Shown here in pieces: positions 1 through 7,052 of a stretch of DNA of 62,904 nucleotides (its first letter is position 1; each line of letters begins with the position of its first letter). The stretch spans positions 1 to 62,904 of the forward strand of contig QCNQ01000006.1 in NCBI GenBank assembly GCA_003213155.1. The letters run 5' to 3'. This stretch comes from Pelagibacteraceae bacterium AG-426-G02. Its GTDB lineage: Bacteria > Pseudomonadota > Alphaproteobacteria > Pelagibacterales > Pelagibacteraceae. The notes below the pieces were generated by a model. The model was given only the letters and a program-made list of their open reading frames with translations, did not search any database and was not told the DNA's origin. A program made the translations under genes and the position numbers.

Positions 1-84
1 TTGTTCTATGACAAAAATATTTTGAGCACCAATTGCTAATATTAAACTTAATCCTGTTAAAAAACCTAATAAAGTAAACTCCAT
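1..84 (-). CDS. LysE/ArgO-family amino-acid exporter, N-terminal fragment
   Basis: The gene starts at an ATG on the minus strand (82-84) and runs off the left edge, so only 28 residues are visible. They form one hydrophobic segment with the pattern LSLILAIGAQNIFV, which matches the first membrane helix of LysE/ArgO/RhtB exporters, where a G-x-Q-N motif is conserved. The family exports basic or other amino acids through the inner membrane. Family membership is fairly secure from the motif; the substrate cannot be told. Confidence 0.6.
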   Translation of the reverse strand, partial: MEFTLLGFLTGLSLILAIGAQNIFVIEQ

Positions 85-143
85 AAATTATATATTCGAA
101 TTTTTCGAACTTACTTTAAATCTTTAGAAAATAAAAATAATTA

Positions 144-605
144 TCAAGTTTCAGGGATAAATAATAAACATAGCCCATTATTACAAAATCTTTTACCAGT
201 TGAGCTTGGCCCATCGTCAAAAACGTGTCCATGATGAACACCACACTTAGCGCAATGATATTCGATCCTTTTCATACCAAATGAATAATCTACTTTTGTT
301 TTAAAAGCTCCTGGTAAAGCTTCACTGAATGATGGCCAACCAGTGCCACTATCAAATTTAGCCTCTGAGGAAAATAATTTGTTTCCACAATTTGCACAAT
401 GATAAAAGCCTTTTCTTTTCTCTTGCAGTAATTCACTAGTAAATGGTCTTTCAGTACCTTCGTTAAACATAATTTCTTTTTGTTTACTGGTAAGGTTCTG
501 ATTGATTATTTTTTTGGTTTCTGAAAGTACAAATTTATATGGATACAAAATCCATGATAAACAGGATACACCAACAATCTTTAATAGATTTCTTCTATTA
601 CTCAT
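144..605 (-). CDS. msrB: Peptide-methionine (R)-S-oxide reductase with N-terminal Tat-like signal/anchor
   Basis: MsrB reduces methionine-R-sulfoxide in proteins. The zinc cysteines are C70/C73 (CANC) and C118/C121 (CAKC); the catalytic cysteine is C141 in the RFCNN motif, and the SGTGWPSF substrate loop (residues 86-93) is intact. The first 25 residues are not part of the usual domain: NRRNLLK followed by a hydrophobic stretch resembles a twin-arginine signal, so the enzyme probably works outside the cytoplasm or on the membrane face. The second-to-last block reads NNGLCLLF where homologues usually have xNSASLxF; C146 could serve as an extra thiol. It stands alone, tail-to-head with the glyoxalase-like gene. 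Confidence 0.9.
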   Translation of the reverse strand: MSNRRNLLKIVGVSCLSWILYPYKFVLSETKKIINQNLTSKQKEIMFNEGTERPFTSELLQEKRKGFYHCANCGNKLFSSEAKFDSGTGWPSFSEALPGAFKTKVDYSFGMKRIEYHCAKCGVHHGHVFDDGPSSTGKRFCNNGLCLLFIPET

Positions 606-636
606 TAAAACACGATTGAAAATAATTTAATAAAAA

Positions 637-1047
637 TTATTCAGGATTTGCCGTTAATGTTTTAATTTCTAAAATGTTTTCGTTGGGGTCTTTAACAAAG
701 AAAGTTTCTTGCTCATACTTTGTGCCTTTAAATCTTAAGTAAGGCTCATCATAGTATTTTGCACCTTTATCTTTTAATCTTTGTTTTAAAGTATCAAAAT
801 CTTTTCTAGATAAATGAACACCAAAGTGAGGCACTGAAACATTACCCATATCAACATCGTGTCTTTCATTATCTAATTTATGTTCACTTGCATGAAGTGT
901 TAATTCATTTCCCCAAAAATCAACATCAGCCCACTCTTGAGCAGAATTGTCTAATCTGCAGCCTAATGTTTCGCTGTAAAATTTTTTTGCTGTCTCTAAA
1001 TCACCGCATGGTATTGCTAAATGAAAGCAGTTTGTGTTTTTGTACAT
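637..1047 (-). CDS. VOC-superfamily (glyoxalase/dioxygenase fold) protein
   Basis: This 136-residue protein has the paired beta-alpha-beta-beta-beta modules of the vicinal oxygen chelate fold. Candidate metal ligands are H9 (FHLAI), H74 or H78 (VPHFGVHL) and E127 (NILEIK). The ending DPNENILEIK is typical of VOC proteins annotated as glyoxalase or extradiol dioxygenase-like. The reaction cannot be assigned from sequence. A good Shine-Dalgarno sequence (aggagaaatt on the coding strand) sits just before the ATG. Confidence 0.75.
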   Translation of the reverse strand: MYKNTNCFHLAIPCGDLETAKKFYSETLGCRLDNSAQEWADVDFWGNELTLHASEHKLDNERHDVDMGNVSVPHFGVHLSRKDFDTLKQRLKDKGAKYYDEPYLRFKGTKYEQETFFVKDPNENILEIKTLTANPE

Positions 1048-1119
1048 AATTTCTCCTTTAAATACTTAACAAAATAACTATATAAGCATTAATTTTTTAA
1101 ATCAAGTTGACAAATAATA

Positions 1120-1701
1120 ATGAATGATTTTTTACAATCTATAATAGACAGAGACCCTGCGGCAAAATCAAAGGTGAGTTTGATTCTTACCTACCCAGGA
1201 GTAAAGGCTATTTTTTTTCATAAAATTGCAAATTTTTTTGCAATCGCAAAATTTGATTTAGTTGCAAGAATCATTTCTCAATTTTCAAGATTCTTAACTG
1301 GTATAGAGATTCATCCAAAAGCAAAAATAGGAAAAAATTTATTTATCGATCATGGCATGGGTGTTGTAATTGGTGAAACCTCCGAGATAGGAGATAACGT
1401 CACGATCTATCACAACGTTACACTTGGTGGGATTGCTCCAAGTATTAATGCAAATGATCAAAGAAATGTTAAGAGACACCCAACATTAGAAGATAACGTA
1501 GTTGTTGGATCTGGTGCTCAAATTTTAGGACCAGTTGTTATTGGAAAAAATTCTTTAATAGGTGCAAATGCAGTGGTTACAAAAAATGTTTCTGAGAAAT
1601 CCATCATGGTTGGAATTCCAGCCACAAGAGTTGGGGATGCCACAAAAGGATTTCAACCTTATGCGGTTACTGATAAAGATAAAGACAATGACACAAATTA
1701 A
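1120..1701 (+). CDS. cysE: Serine O-acetyltransferase
   Basis: CysE makes O-acetylserine from serine and acetyl-CoA, the first step of cysteine synthesis. After an alpha-helical N-terminus (about 1-65) there is a left-handed parallel beta-helix of hexapeptide repeats ([16 protein letters not shown], then [16 protein letters not shown]). The catalytic DH pair (IDHGMG) and the GGIAP segment are present. At 193 residues it belongs to the short CysE class. Its end overlaps the start of cysK by 14 bases in another frame, so the two are surely co-transcribed and probably translationally coupled. Confidence 0.95.
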   Translation: MNDFLQSIIDRDPAAKSKVSLILTYPGVKAIFFHKIANFFAIAKFDLVARIISQFSRFLTGIEIHPKAKIGKNLFIDHGMGVVIGETSEIGDNVTIYHNVTLGGIAPSINANDQRNVKRHPTLEDNVVVGSGAQILGPVVIGKNSLIGANAVVTKNVSEKSIMVGIPATRVGDATKGFQPYAVTDKDKDNDTN

Positions 1702-2689
1702 AAATAACTTTCTTGAGTCGATTGGAAATACTCCTTTAATTAAATTAAAAGCAGCTTCTGAAATCACAGGATGTCATATTTTTGGTAAAGCAGAATATCT
1801 TAATCCAGGTGGATCAGTTAAAGATAGAGCTGCTCTTGCTTTAATTAAAGACGCACAGGAAAAGAAATTAATTTCAGAGGGTGGAATTGTAGTTGAAGGA
1901 ACTGCTGGTAATACTGGAATTGGTTTATGTCTTTTAGGAAATTCTTTAGGTTATAAAACAATTATTGTGATGAATGATAATCAAACACAAGAAAAAAAAG
2001 ATACTTTAAAAAACATTGGTGCAGATCTTAGGTTGGTACCACCCAAACCATATAAAGATGATGGCAATTATGTAAAGGTTGCAGGTCGTCTTGCTGAAGA
2101 ATTAAAAAGTACTAATAACAATGGTGTAGTTTGGGCAAATCAATTTGATAACACTGCTAATGCAAAAGGTCACTATGAAACCACAGGACCAGAAATCTGG
2201 GAACAAACTGATGGTAAGATTGATGGTTTTGTTTGTGCTTCTGGAACAGGTGGAACTATTGGTGGTGTAAGTAAATTTTTAAAAGAAAAAAATAAAGATG
2301 TTAAGATTTATTTATCTGATCCGACAGGTTCTGCTCTTTATAATTATATTACAAATGGTGAATTAAAAGCTGAAGGAGGATCAATTACTGAAGGAATTGG
2401 TTCAAGTCGAGTAACTAAAAATTTTGCTGAGGCAAAAATTGATGGTGCTTATTCAATTAGTGATGAAGAGTCATTACCAATACTTTATGATTTAATTCAA
2501 AATGAGGGTTTAAGTTTAGGAACCAGTTGTGGTGTAAATATTGCAGGTGCAATTAGACTTGGAAAAGAACTTGGCCCCGGAAAAACTATTGTAACTATTC
2601 TTTGTGATAAGTCTGATAAATACAACTCAAAGATGTTTAATAAATCTTTTTTAAAGGAAAAAAACCTTCCAATACCCAGCTGGCTATAA
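1688..2689 (+). CDS. cysK: Cysteine synthase (O-acetylserine sulfhydrylase)
   Basis: A PLP fold-type II enzyme that makes cysteine from O-acetylserine and sulfide. I chose the ATG at 1688 ([17 protein letters not shown]) rather than a longer in-frame opening, because the family begins just before the GNTPL motif. PLP-lysine is K45 in GGSVKDRA; the substrate loop is GTAGNTGIG (about 75-83), and the glycine-rich phosphate loop is SGTGGTIGG. Length 333 residues is normal. It overlaps cysE by 14 bases and is followed by an intrinsic terminator. The CysE-CysK pair uses reduced sulfur; no sulfate-reduction genes are visible here. Confidence 0.95.
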   Translation: MTQIKNNFLESIGNTPLIKLKAASEITGCHIFGKAEYLNPGGSVKDRAALALIKDAQEKKLISEGGIVVEGTAGNTGIGLCLLGNSLGYKTIIVMNDNQTQEKKDTLKNIGADLRLVPPKPYKDDGNYVKVAGRLAEELKSTNNNGVVWANQFDNTANAKGHYETTGPEIWEQTDGKIDGFVCASGTGGTIGGVSKFLKEKNKDVKIYLSDPTGSALYNYITNGELKAEGGSITEGIGSSRVTKNFAEAKIDGAYSISDEESLPILYDLIQNEGLSLGTSCGVNIAGAIRLGKELGPGKTIVTILCDKSDKYNSKMFNKSFLKEKNLPIPSWL

Positions 2690-2704
2690 TATCGCATATC
2701 AGCC

Positions 2705-2728
2705 ATGTAACAAAACAGTTACATTTTT
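2705..2728 (+). terminator. Intrinsic terminator after cysK
   Basis: A perfect 7-bp stem (ATGTAAC / GTTACAT) with a 6-base loop is followed by a run of T. It lies 15 bases after the cysK stop and separates the cysEK pair from the small-gene run that begins at 2758. Confidence 0.7.
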
Positions 2729-2757
2729 AGAATAATATTAATTAACATCGAGGGGTC

Positions 2758-3132
2758 ATGAAGAAATATATAGCAATAATACTATCTCTTTTAATTTTTA
2801 CTTCTGCACATGCAGGTATGAGTAAAGATGACAAATCTAAAGCCTGGGATTGTATTGGAATTTATATGGCAAATTACTTTTTACCATCTGGTGAAAAATT
2901 TGAATATGGCATGAAAGAAAAATCTATTTCAACAGTAAAAGTTTTAAAAACGTATGCTCTTGAAATTGGAATTCCAGAAAAAGAATGGGATGAAGGAGTA
3001 AATAAAGCAGTTGATAAACATTATGGCTCCAAATACGACCAAGCTAAAACTGAAAAATGTCATACATTTGTTGAAGCTTTAGTTCCGAATGGAGCTGAAA
3101 GAGTTAAAAAAGTAGTTCAGACTTTGTATTAA
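2758..3132 (+). CDS. Small exported protein of unknown function, two cysteines
   Basis: The first 19 residues (charged MKK, hydrophobic core, then SAHA/G) are a clear Sec signal peptide, so the mature 105-residue protein should be periplasmic. It has two cysteines (C32 and one near residue 101), which could form a disulfide, and is otherwise mostly helical and charged. I do not recognise the family. It is the first gene of a co-directional run to about 6187 and is preceded by a good ribosome site (gagggg). Confidence 0.7.
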   Translation: MKKYIAIILSLLIFTSAHAGMSKDDKSKAWDCIGIYMANYFLPSGEKFEYGMKEKSISTVKVLKTYALEIGIPEKEWDEGVNKAVDKHYGSKYDQAKTEKCHTFVEALVPNGAERVKKVVQTLY

Positions 3133-3148
3133 TTTAAAAGGAGAAAAA

Positions 3149-3439
3149 ATGGAAAAAGAAATGTTAGTATTCCTTAAACTTAAAGAGGGTAAATTAGAAA
3201 CTTTCATGGGATGGATGCAATCAGATGAAGGGATGGGTGTTAGAAAAAGTGTTGCCTATCCAGAAAAAACTGTTGGAGCCATGATTCCAGATAAAAGTGG
3301 GATGTTATTTAAAGTGAATGTTCATAATGAAGCTGGAATGAAAGAATTTGTAACTGGAAACAATCCTACGGCGAAGGCTATTTATGCAGAATGTGTAGAG
3401 AGCGCTAAATTATATGAATTATCTGAAGTAAATTTATAA
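3149..3439 (+). CDS. Small cytoplasmic protein, possible dimeric alpha/beta-barrel fold
   Basis: A 96-residue soluble protein. The alternation of a strand (EMLVFLKLK), a helix (KLETFMGWMQ), further strands (TVGAMIP, GMLFKVNVH) and a helix resembles one ferredoxin-like module of the dimeric alpha/beta-barrel (ABM/NIPSNAP-like) proteins. This is a fold guess, not a family match. A strong ribosome site (aaggagaa) lies 17 bases after the previous stop, and the next gene follows after 9 bases, so it is part of the same operon. Confidence 0.6.
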   Translation: MEKEMLVFLKLKEGKLETFMGWMQSDEGMGVRKSVAYPEKTVGAMIPDKSGMLFKVNVHNEAGMKEFVTGNNPTAKAIYAECVESAKLYELSEVNL

Positions 3440-3448
3440 GGAGAAAAA

Positions 3449-3655
3449 ATGAAAAAAATAATTTTAACGCTTTGTTTGGTCTTATTTGTTAGCTCAGCCT
3501 ATGCAGGTTCATGTCCGATGTTAGCTAAAAATATTGATGAAAAAATTAAAAAAGCTCAAGAACTTAAAGATCAGGGTATGGCTGCCCACAATAGTGGTGA
3601 TCACGCTGAGTCTGAAAAACTTTTAAAAGAAGCTCTTGCTCTTTTTAAAAGTTAA
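3449..3655 (+). CDS. Small exported helical protein
   Basis: 68 residues with a Sec signal peptide (about 1-19, ending SSAYA/G). The mature ~49 residues are an amphipathic, charged helical hairpin rich in K, E, A and L, including DQGMAAHNSGDHAESEKLL, which resembles a single tetratricopeptide-like helix pair. One cysteine (C22) follows shortly after the cleavage site, but the site lacks the L-x-x-C lipobox order. Function unknown; spacing (9 bases) and a ribosome site place it in the operon. Confidence 0.6.
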   Translation: MKKIILTLCLVLFVSSAYAGSCPMLAKNIDEKIKKAQELKDQGMAAHNSGDHAESEKLLKEALALFKS

Positions 3656-3670
3656 ATAGAAAGGAAAAAA

Positions 3671-3961
3671 ATGAAAAACTATATGGTAACTCACACTTTC
3701 AAATCTAAAGAAATGAAAGATAAATTTAGCGAAACAGTAGCCTCAATGAAAATGGAGGATATTATTAAATCAATGACTAGTGATAAAGCTGCGTGTCAAA
3801 TGACTTGGAATACACCAGCTGATACGATGCAAATGTTTTGCTGGTGGAAAGGAAATAGTGAGGAAGATATAATAAATCAACTAGGTCAAATGAATGACTT
3901 CTTTGAACCTCACAAATTTACTGAGTGCACTGACCAGGTAATGGATTATAACGCAAAATAG
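3671..3961 (+). CDS. Small cytoplasmic protein of unknown function
   Basis: 96 residues, soluble, with the layout strand-helix-strand-strand-helix: MVTHTFKSKEMKDKF, CQMTWNTPADTMQMFCWW, then a helix EDIINQLGQM. It shares length and general layout with the proteins at 3149 and 3971, suggesting related alpha/beta modules, although sequence identity between them is low by eye. It is methionine- and tryptophan-rich. No known family recognised. The ribosome site is gaaagg. Confidence 0.6.
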   Translation: MKNYMVTHTFKSKEMKDKFSETVASMKMEDIIKSMTSDKAACQMTWNTPADTMQMFCWWKGNSEEDIINQLGQMNDFFEPHKFTECTDQVMDYNAK

Positions 3962-3970
3962 GGATAAATA

Positions 3971-4285
3971 ATGAAAGCAATTTACACAAGAACCATCGGA
4001 GTTTATGATGACAAGCTTGGTGAGGCAATGGAAATTTCCAAAGGTTTAGCTGAAGTAAGAAAAAAACATTATCCTGATCATGAAGTTTATTTTTCTTTTC
4101 AAATTGGTGGAAATCCAAGAACAGTTAGAGAAACTCTTGTAGGAGAACAGTTTACAGACAAAGCATTTGAAAATGATCAAAACATGTCTGCAGATCCTAA
4201 ATTTATAGAACTTCAAAAAAAAATGAAGGGTGTTTTTAAAGAAGGTACAATACAAGATGAAATGAGAATGGTCTTTAACGACTAG
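3971..4285 (+). CDS. Small cytoplasmic protein, possible NIPSNAP/ABM-like module
   Basis: 104 residues. A first strand (KAIYTRTIGVY), a helix (LGEAMEISKGLAEVRKKH), strands (HEVYFSFQIGG and TVRETLVG), then a long C-terminal helix that includes ADPKFIELQKKMKG. This order, and the DP-FxxLxxKM ending, resemble NIPSNAP or antibiotic-monooxygenase-like dimeric barrels. No catalytic residues can be named. It sits 9 bases from both neighbours and is therefore clearly operonic. Confidence 0.6.
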   Translation: MKAIYTRTIGVYDDKLGEAMEISKGLAEVRKKHYPDHEVYFSFQIGGNPRTVRETLVGEQFTDKAFENDQNMSADPKFIELQKKMKGVFKEGTIQDEMRMVFND

Positions 4286-4293
4286 GAGATAAA

Positions 4294-4710
4294 ATGATAG
4301 AAAAATTTAATGGAATATTTTATTTAGCAGTTTTTATAATTCATTTTATAGGGTTTGCTTATTATGGTTTTAGATGCGTTTTACAGACAAAGTCCTTCTT
4401 AGATAAATATGGTATCGATGATACTGGTGCAGGAATGGTTAGATTTTTTGGATCAATATTTCTTGGTTCAGTAGTTATGGCTATTTATGTTGGTTTTATA
4501 AGACCTAATGGTTTAGAGACAACATGGGCATTCTTTAACTTGATCTTTTTGCAAAACTTATCTGCATTTATTGTTGGCTTTTATAATACAAAAATTAATA
4601 AACTTGGACACACAGACAAAACATCAGATGAGGGAATTTATGCTCCATTAGTTTTGACTATACTTAGTGCTGTGATGATCTATGGTTTTAGTGACAAAAT
4701 TTATATTTAA
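4294..4710 (+). CDS. Integral membrane protein, four predicted helices
   Basis: 138 residues with hydrophobic spans at roughly 8-28, 49-68, 78-98 and 116-134. The loop after helix 1 holds an acidic/glycine motif (KYGIDDTGAGMVRF), and the loop before helix 4 is polar. I do not recognise the family with confidence; the size and four-helix layout recall DoxX-like proteins. It has a good ribosome site (aggag) 8 bases after the previous gene, and lies between the soluble small proteins and the NTF2-like gene. Confidence 0.65.
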   Translation: MIEKFNGIFYLAVFIIHFIGFAYYGFRCVLQTKSFLDKYGIDDTGAGMVRFFGSIFLGSVVMAIYVGFIRPNGLETTWAFFNLIFLQNLSAFIVGFYNTKINKLGHTDKTSDEGIYAPLVLTILSAVMIYGFSDKIYI

Positions 4711-4727
4711 CAACAAAGGAGTATAAA

Positions 4728-5048
4728 ATGTCGATGTTAGAGAAATATACCAATGCAATTGATAAAAAAGATGAGTCAACCATGAATGAACTTTTGCATG
4801 ATGACTTTAAATTCACAATGCACAAATCAGGAAACACCATAGGTAAAGCTGATGTTATAAAGTGGGCAATGAGCGGTGATATTAACCAAGATAAAGCCAG
4901 AGTAGTCTATGAAAATGACGAAATTGGAGTTCACCATTCAATAGTTACATTCAATGACGGAAATGTTGAGGCAGTAATGGCAGTTTATAAATACAAAGAT
5001 GGAAAAATTATAAGTTTAGAGACTGGCGCCACTCCAATGCCAAAATAG
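4728..5048 (+). CDS. SnoaL/NTF2-like fold protein
   Basis: 106 residues beginning with the typical NTF2-like opening (LEKYTNAIDKKDESTMNELLHDDFKFTM): helix, short helix, then curved sheet. The strands (VHHSIVTFNDG and EAVMAVYKYKDGKI) complete the cone. The family includes ketosteroid-isomerase- and SnoaL-type cyclases as well as non-catalytic binding proteins. The pocket residues cannot be assigned. It has a very good ribosome site (aaaggag), and its stop abuts the GTG start of the next gene. Confidence 0.75.
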   Translation: MSMLEKYTNAIDKKDESTMNELLHDDFKFTMHKSGNTIGKADVIKWAMSGDINQDKARVVYENDEIGVHHSIVTFNDGNVEAVMAVYKYKDGKIISLETGATPMPK

Positions 5049-5267
5049 GTGAGTCAATTACTCTTTATTTGTATAGCTATAACTGCACTTGATATTTTTT
5101 TAATCATCTACGCTTTGACTATCCCACTTTATCCGAAAAAATGGCGAAAAGAGGTAAATAAAAAATACAAAAATGAGACAGCAACTGGAGTAACAATAAT
5201 TTTTGTAACGATGGCAGCTTGTTTTTTATGGGTAATTTATTTTTATTTCTTAATTTTTGATTTATAA
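5049..5267 (+). CDS. Small membrane protein, two helices
   Basis: 72 residues read from a GTG that directly follows the stop of the NTF2-like gene, so translation is probably coupled. Two hydrophobic spans (about 5-27 and 46-68) flank a basic loop (PKKWRKEVNKKYKN). No family recognised. The GTG is favoured because there is no downstream in-frame ATG before the first helix. Confidence 0.5.
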   Translation: MSQLLFICIAITALDIFLIIYALTIPLYPKKWRKEVNKKYKNETATGVTIIFVTMAACFLWVIYFYFLIFDL

Positions 5268-5273
5268 TTTTCT

Positions 5274-5495
5274 ATGTTTCCAAAAAAATATTCAAAATTA
5301 ATATTCATATTTTTTATGGGTCTTGGCATGAGCTTGATCATGACACTTATAATTACATATATCAATACAGGTTATGATGAACTTTATTATAAGAGATTTT
5401 TTAAAGCTTGGTCAGTAAGCTTACCTGTTGCATTAGTTGCCACAACGATTGTAGCTCCAATAGTAGAAAAATTTGTAGATAAAATTACCAAATAA
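5274..5495 (+). CDS. DUF2798-type small membrane protein
   Basis: 73 residues with two membrane helices (about 9-29 and 46-64) joined by a short polar segment. The pattern FIFFMGLGMSLIMTLIIT, then FFKAWSVSLPVALVATTIVAPIVEK is the DUF2798 signature (proline in the second helix, Ala/Pro-rich end). The family is widespread in proteobacteria, with no assigned function. It follows the previous gene by 6 bases. Confidence 0.7.
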   Translation: MFPKKYSKLIFIFFMGLGMSLIMTLIITYINTGYDELYYKRFFKAWSVSLPVALVATTIVAPIVEKFVDKITK

Positions 5496-5511
5496 TAATA
5501 CTCTTTATATT

Positions 5512-5847
5512 GTGAGTAATATAATTGCCTACATAGTTCTTATACTTGCAGTAATTTTGGGGACTGCAGCAAATGGTTTTGCTAAAGGAGCTAATGGTTT
5601 TACATTATTACTACCAAGCTTATTAACAGCAATAACAATAGTTGCTTGTATGTTTACATTATCAATTGTTATGAAAACTATTCCTGTGGGTATTACTTAC
5701 GCCTCATTTGCAGGTCTATGTATTATCGCCACAACAATTGTTGGAGTATATAAATTTAATCAAATGCCAGACGTTTACACTATTGTTGGTTTAATTTTAA
5801 TTATTTCAGGAGTGTTAATAGTTAATCTTCTTGGTAAAACAAATTAA
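5512..5847 (+). CDS. SMR-like four-helix membrane protein, first of a pair (key glutamate absent)
   Basis: 111 residues, four membrane helices, read from a GTG. It aligns without gaps to EmrE over helix 1 (LAVILGT against LAEVIGT region), the conserved IPVGITYA of helix 3 and the helix 4 packing motif (IISGVLIVNLLGK). At the position of EmrE E14, which carries the proton/substrate coupling in drug exporters, there is V14, and W63 is replaced by F. It is therefore an SMR-fold protein that probably does not work as a classic proton-coupled multidrug exporter. It forms a tandem with the next gene, as in heterodimeric SMR pairs. Confidence 0.75.
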   Translation: MSNIIAYIVLILAVILGTAANGFAKGANGFTLLLPSLLTAITIVACMFTLSIVMKTIPVGITYASFAGLCIIATTIVGVYKFNQMPDVYTIVGLILIISGVLIVNLLGKTN

Positions 5848-5851
5848 ATTT

Positions 5852-6187
5852 ATGACTAATTTATCTGGATATATATTTCTTCTACTGGCAATTATCTTAG
5901 GCATTACTTCAAATGGTTTTTTAAAATCTACTAATGGATTTACCAATATTGGCCCAACAATTTTTTGTGCAATATCAATAGTTGCTTGTATTTTTTGTTT
6001 ATCAAAAGCAATGAATATTATTCCTGTAGGTTTCACCTATGCTACGTACGGAGGACTAACAATTACTGCAGTAACTTTATTTGGCGTGTTTAAATATAAT
6101 CAAATACCAAATCTCTATGGTATTATTGGGATAGCTTTTATTATTATTGGTGTAATTCTTTTGAATACTCTTGGTAAAACTACTTAG
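5852..6187 (+). CDS. SMR-like four-helix membrane protein, second of a pair (key glutamate absent)
   Basis: 111 residues from the ATG at 5852 (MTNLSGYIFLLLA). It is a clear paralogue of the preceding gene (shared NGF, TNGFT, IVACIF, IPVGFTYA, GKYT-like end). The EmrE E14 position is I14 and the W63 position is Y, so the functional glutamate is missing here as well. Equal lengths, a 4-base gap and paralogy suggest an obligate heterodimer. The stop overlaps the stop of the convergent HisN-like gene by 8 bases. Confidence 0.75.
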   Translation: MTNLSGYIFLLLAIILGITSNGFLKSTNGFTNIGPTIFCAISIVACIFCLSKAMNIIPVGFTYATYGGLTITAVTLFGVFKYNQIPNLYGIIGIAFIIIGVILLNTLGKTT

Positions 6188-6986
6188 TTATTGGTCTAAG
6201 CATTTTTAAAATTTTATTGTGAATATTGTTACTAACTGAAGCAACAATATTTCCACCTTTAACCGCATCTGTATTTTTCCATGTACTAACAACTCCACCG
6301 GCTGCTTTTATAATTGGTATTAAAGGATGAATATCCCAAATTTTATTTCCACATTGAATAACCACATCTACTTTCCCTTCTGCAAGATGTGAGTAGCTAA
6401 GAGCATCTGCACAAGGAAATTGCATTAGTTTTAAAATTTTGGGGATTTTTTTTTGTTTATTTAAAGATAACATGCCATGAAAAGCTGCAGACATCTTTAT
6501 ATTTTTGAATAAGATTTTTTTATTAACTTTTATTTTTCTTTTTTTTCTTTGATCCACAACATATGCAACTTTATCTGACGCGTTATAATAATATTTTTTA
6601 AGAACAGGGTAGTTTGCCAGTCCAATTACAGGGTTCCCTTTATAATTCAAAGAAATTAAGTTACTCCAAGTAGGATTACCAATTACATAAGATCTGGTTC
6701 CATCTATTGGATCAATTACCCAGGTAAAATCACTTTTGGTTTTCTTTTTGCCAAATTCCTCACCTATGACTTGGTGATTAGGAAACCTTTTTCCTATCTC
6801 TTTCCTGATAAATTTTTCAAAAGCTTTATCTGAGGTTGTAACAGGATCGAATCCTTTGCCTCTTAATTTGTTAGAGACTTTAAAAGTTCTATTGAGCTTA
6901 GAGTAATAAAACTTAGTAAGTTTTCTAGCTAAACCATCAACAAATTTAGAATACCTTTTAAAATCTGATGAATTTAATTTTGACAC
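6180..6986 (-). CDS. hisN: Inositol-monophosphatase-family phosphatase, HisN-like
   Basis: 268 residues of the IMPase superfamily. The metal-binding motifs are GEE (E76/E77), DPIDGTRSY (D92, D95) and WDIHP near residue 220. The DPIDGTRSYVIGNPTW form and the later CADALSYSHLAEG segment are those of HisN-type histidinol-phosphatases of alphaproteobacteria. It would hydrolyse histidinol phosphate in histidine synthesis; a general inositol- or sugar-phosphatase is the alternative. It is unlinked to other his genes here, though hisI lies 12 kb away. Confidence 0.75.
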   Translation of the reverse strand: MSKLNSSDFKRYSKFVDGLARKLTKFYYSKLNRTFKVSNKLRGKGFDPVTTSDKAFEKFIRKEIGKRFPNHQVIGEEFGKKKTKSDFTWVIDPIDGTRSYVIGNPTWSNLISLNYKGNPVIGLANYPVLKKYYYNASDKVAYVVDQRKKRKIKVNKKILFKNIKMSAAFHGMLSLNKQKKIPKILKLMQFPCADALSYSHLAEGKVDVVIQCGNKIWDIHPLIPIIKAAGGVVSTWKNTDAVKGGNIVASVSNNIHNKILKMLRPITK

Positions 6987-7052
6987 ATGGGACTATTACT
7001 ATTTAATTTATATTGATTAAAGTAAAATTTTAAATAATTCTCTTATTATTGT

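Noticed and set aside
1106-1111. TTGACA just upstream of cysE as a -35 box
   Set aside because: It lies only about nine bases before the ATG, leaving no room for a -10 and a leader.
1562-1687. Upstream extension of cysK inside cysE
   Set aside because: The added 42 residues overlap cysE in another frame and have no match to the CysK fold, which begins just before GNTPL.
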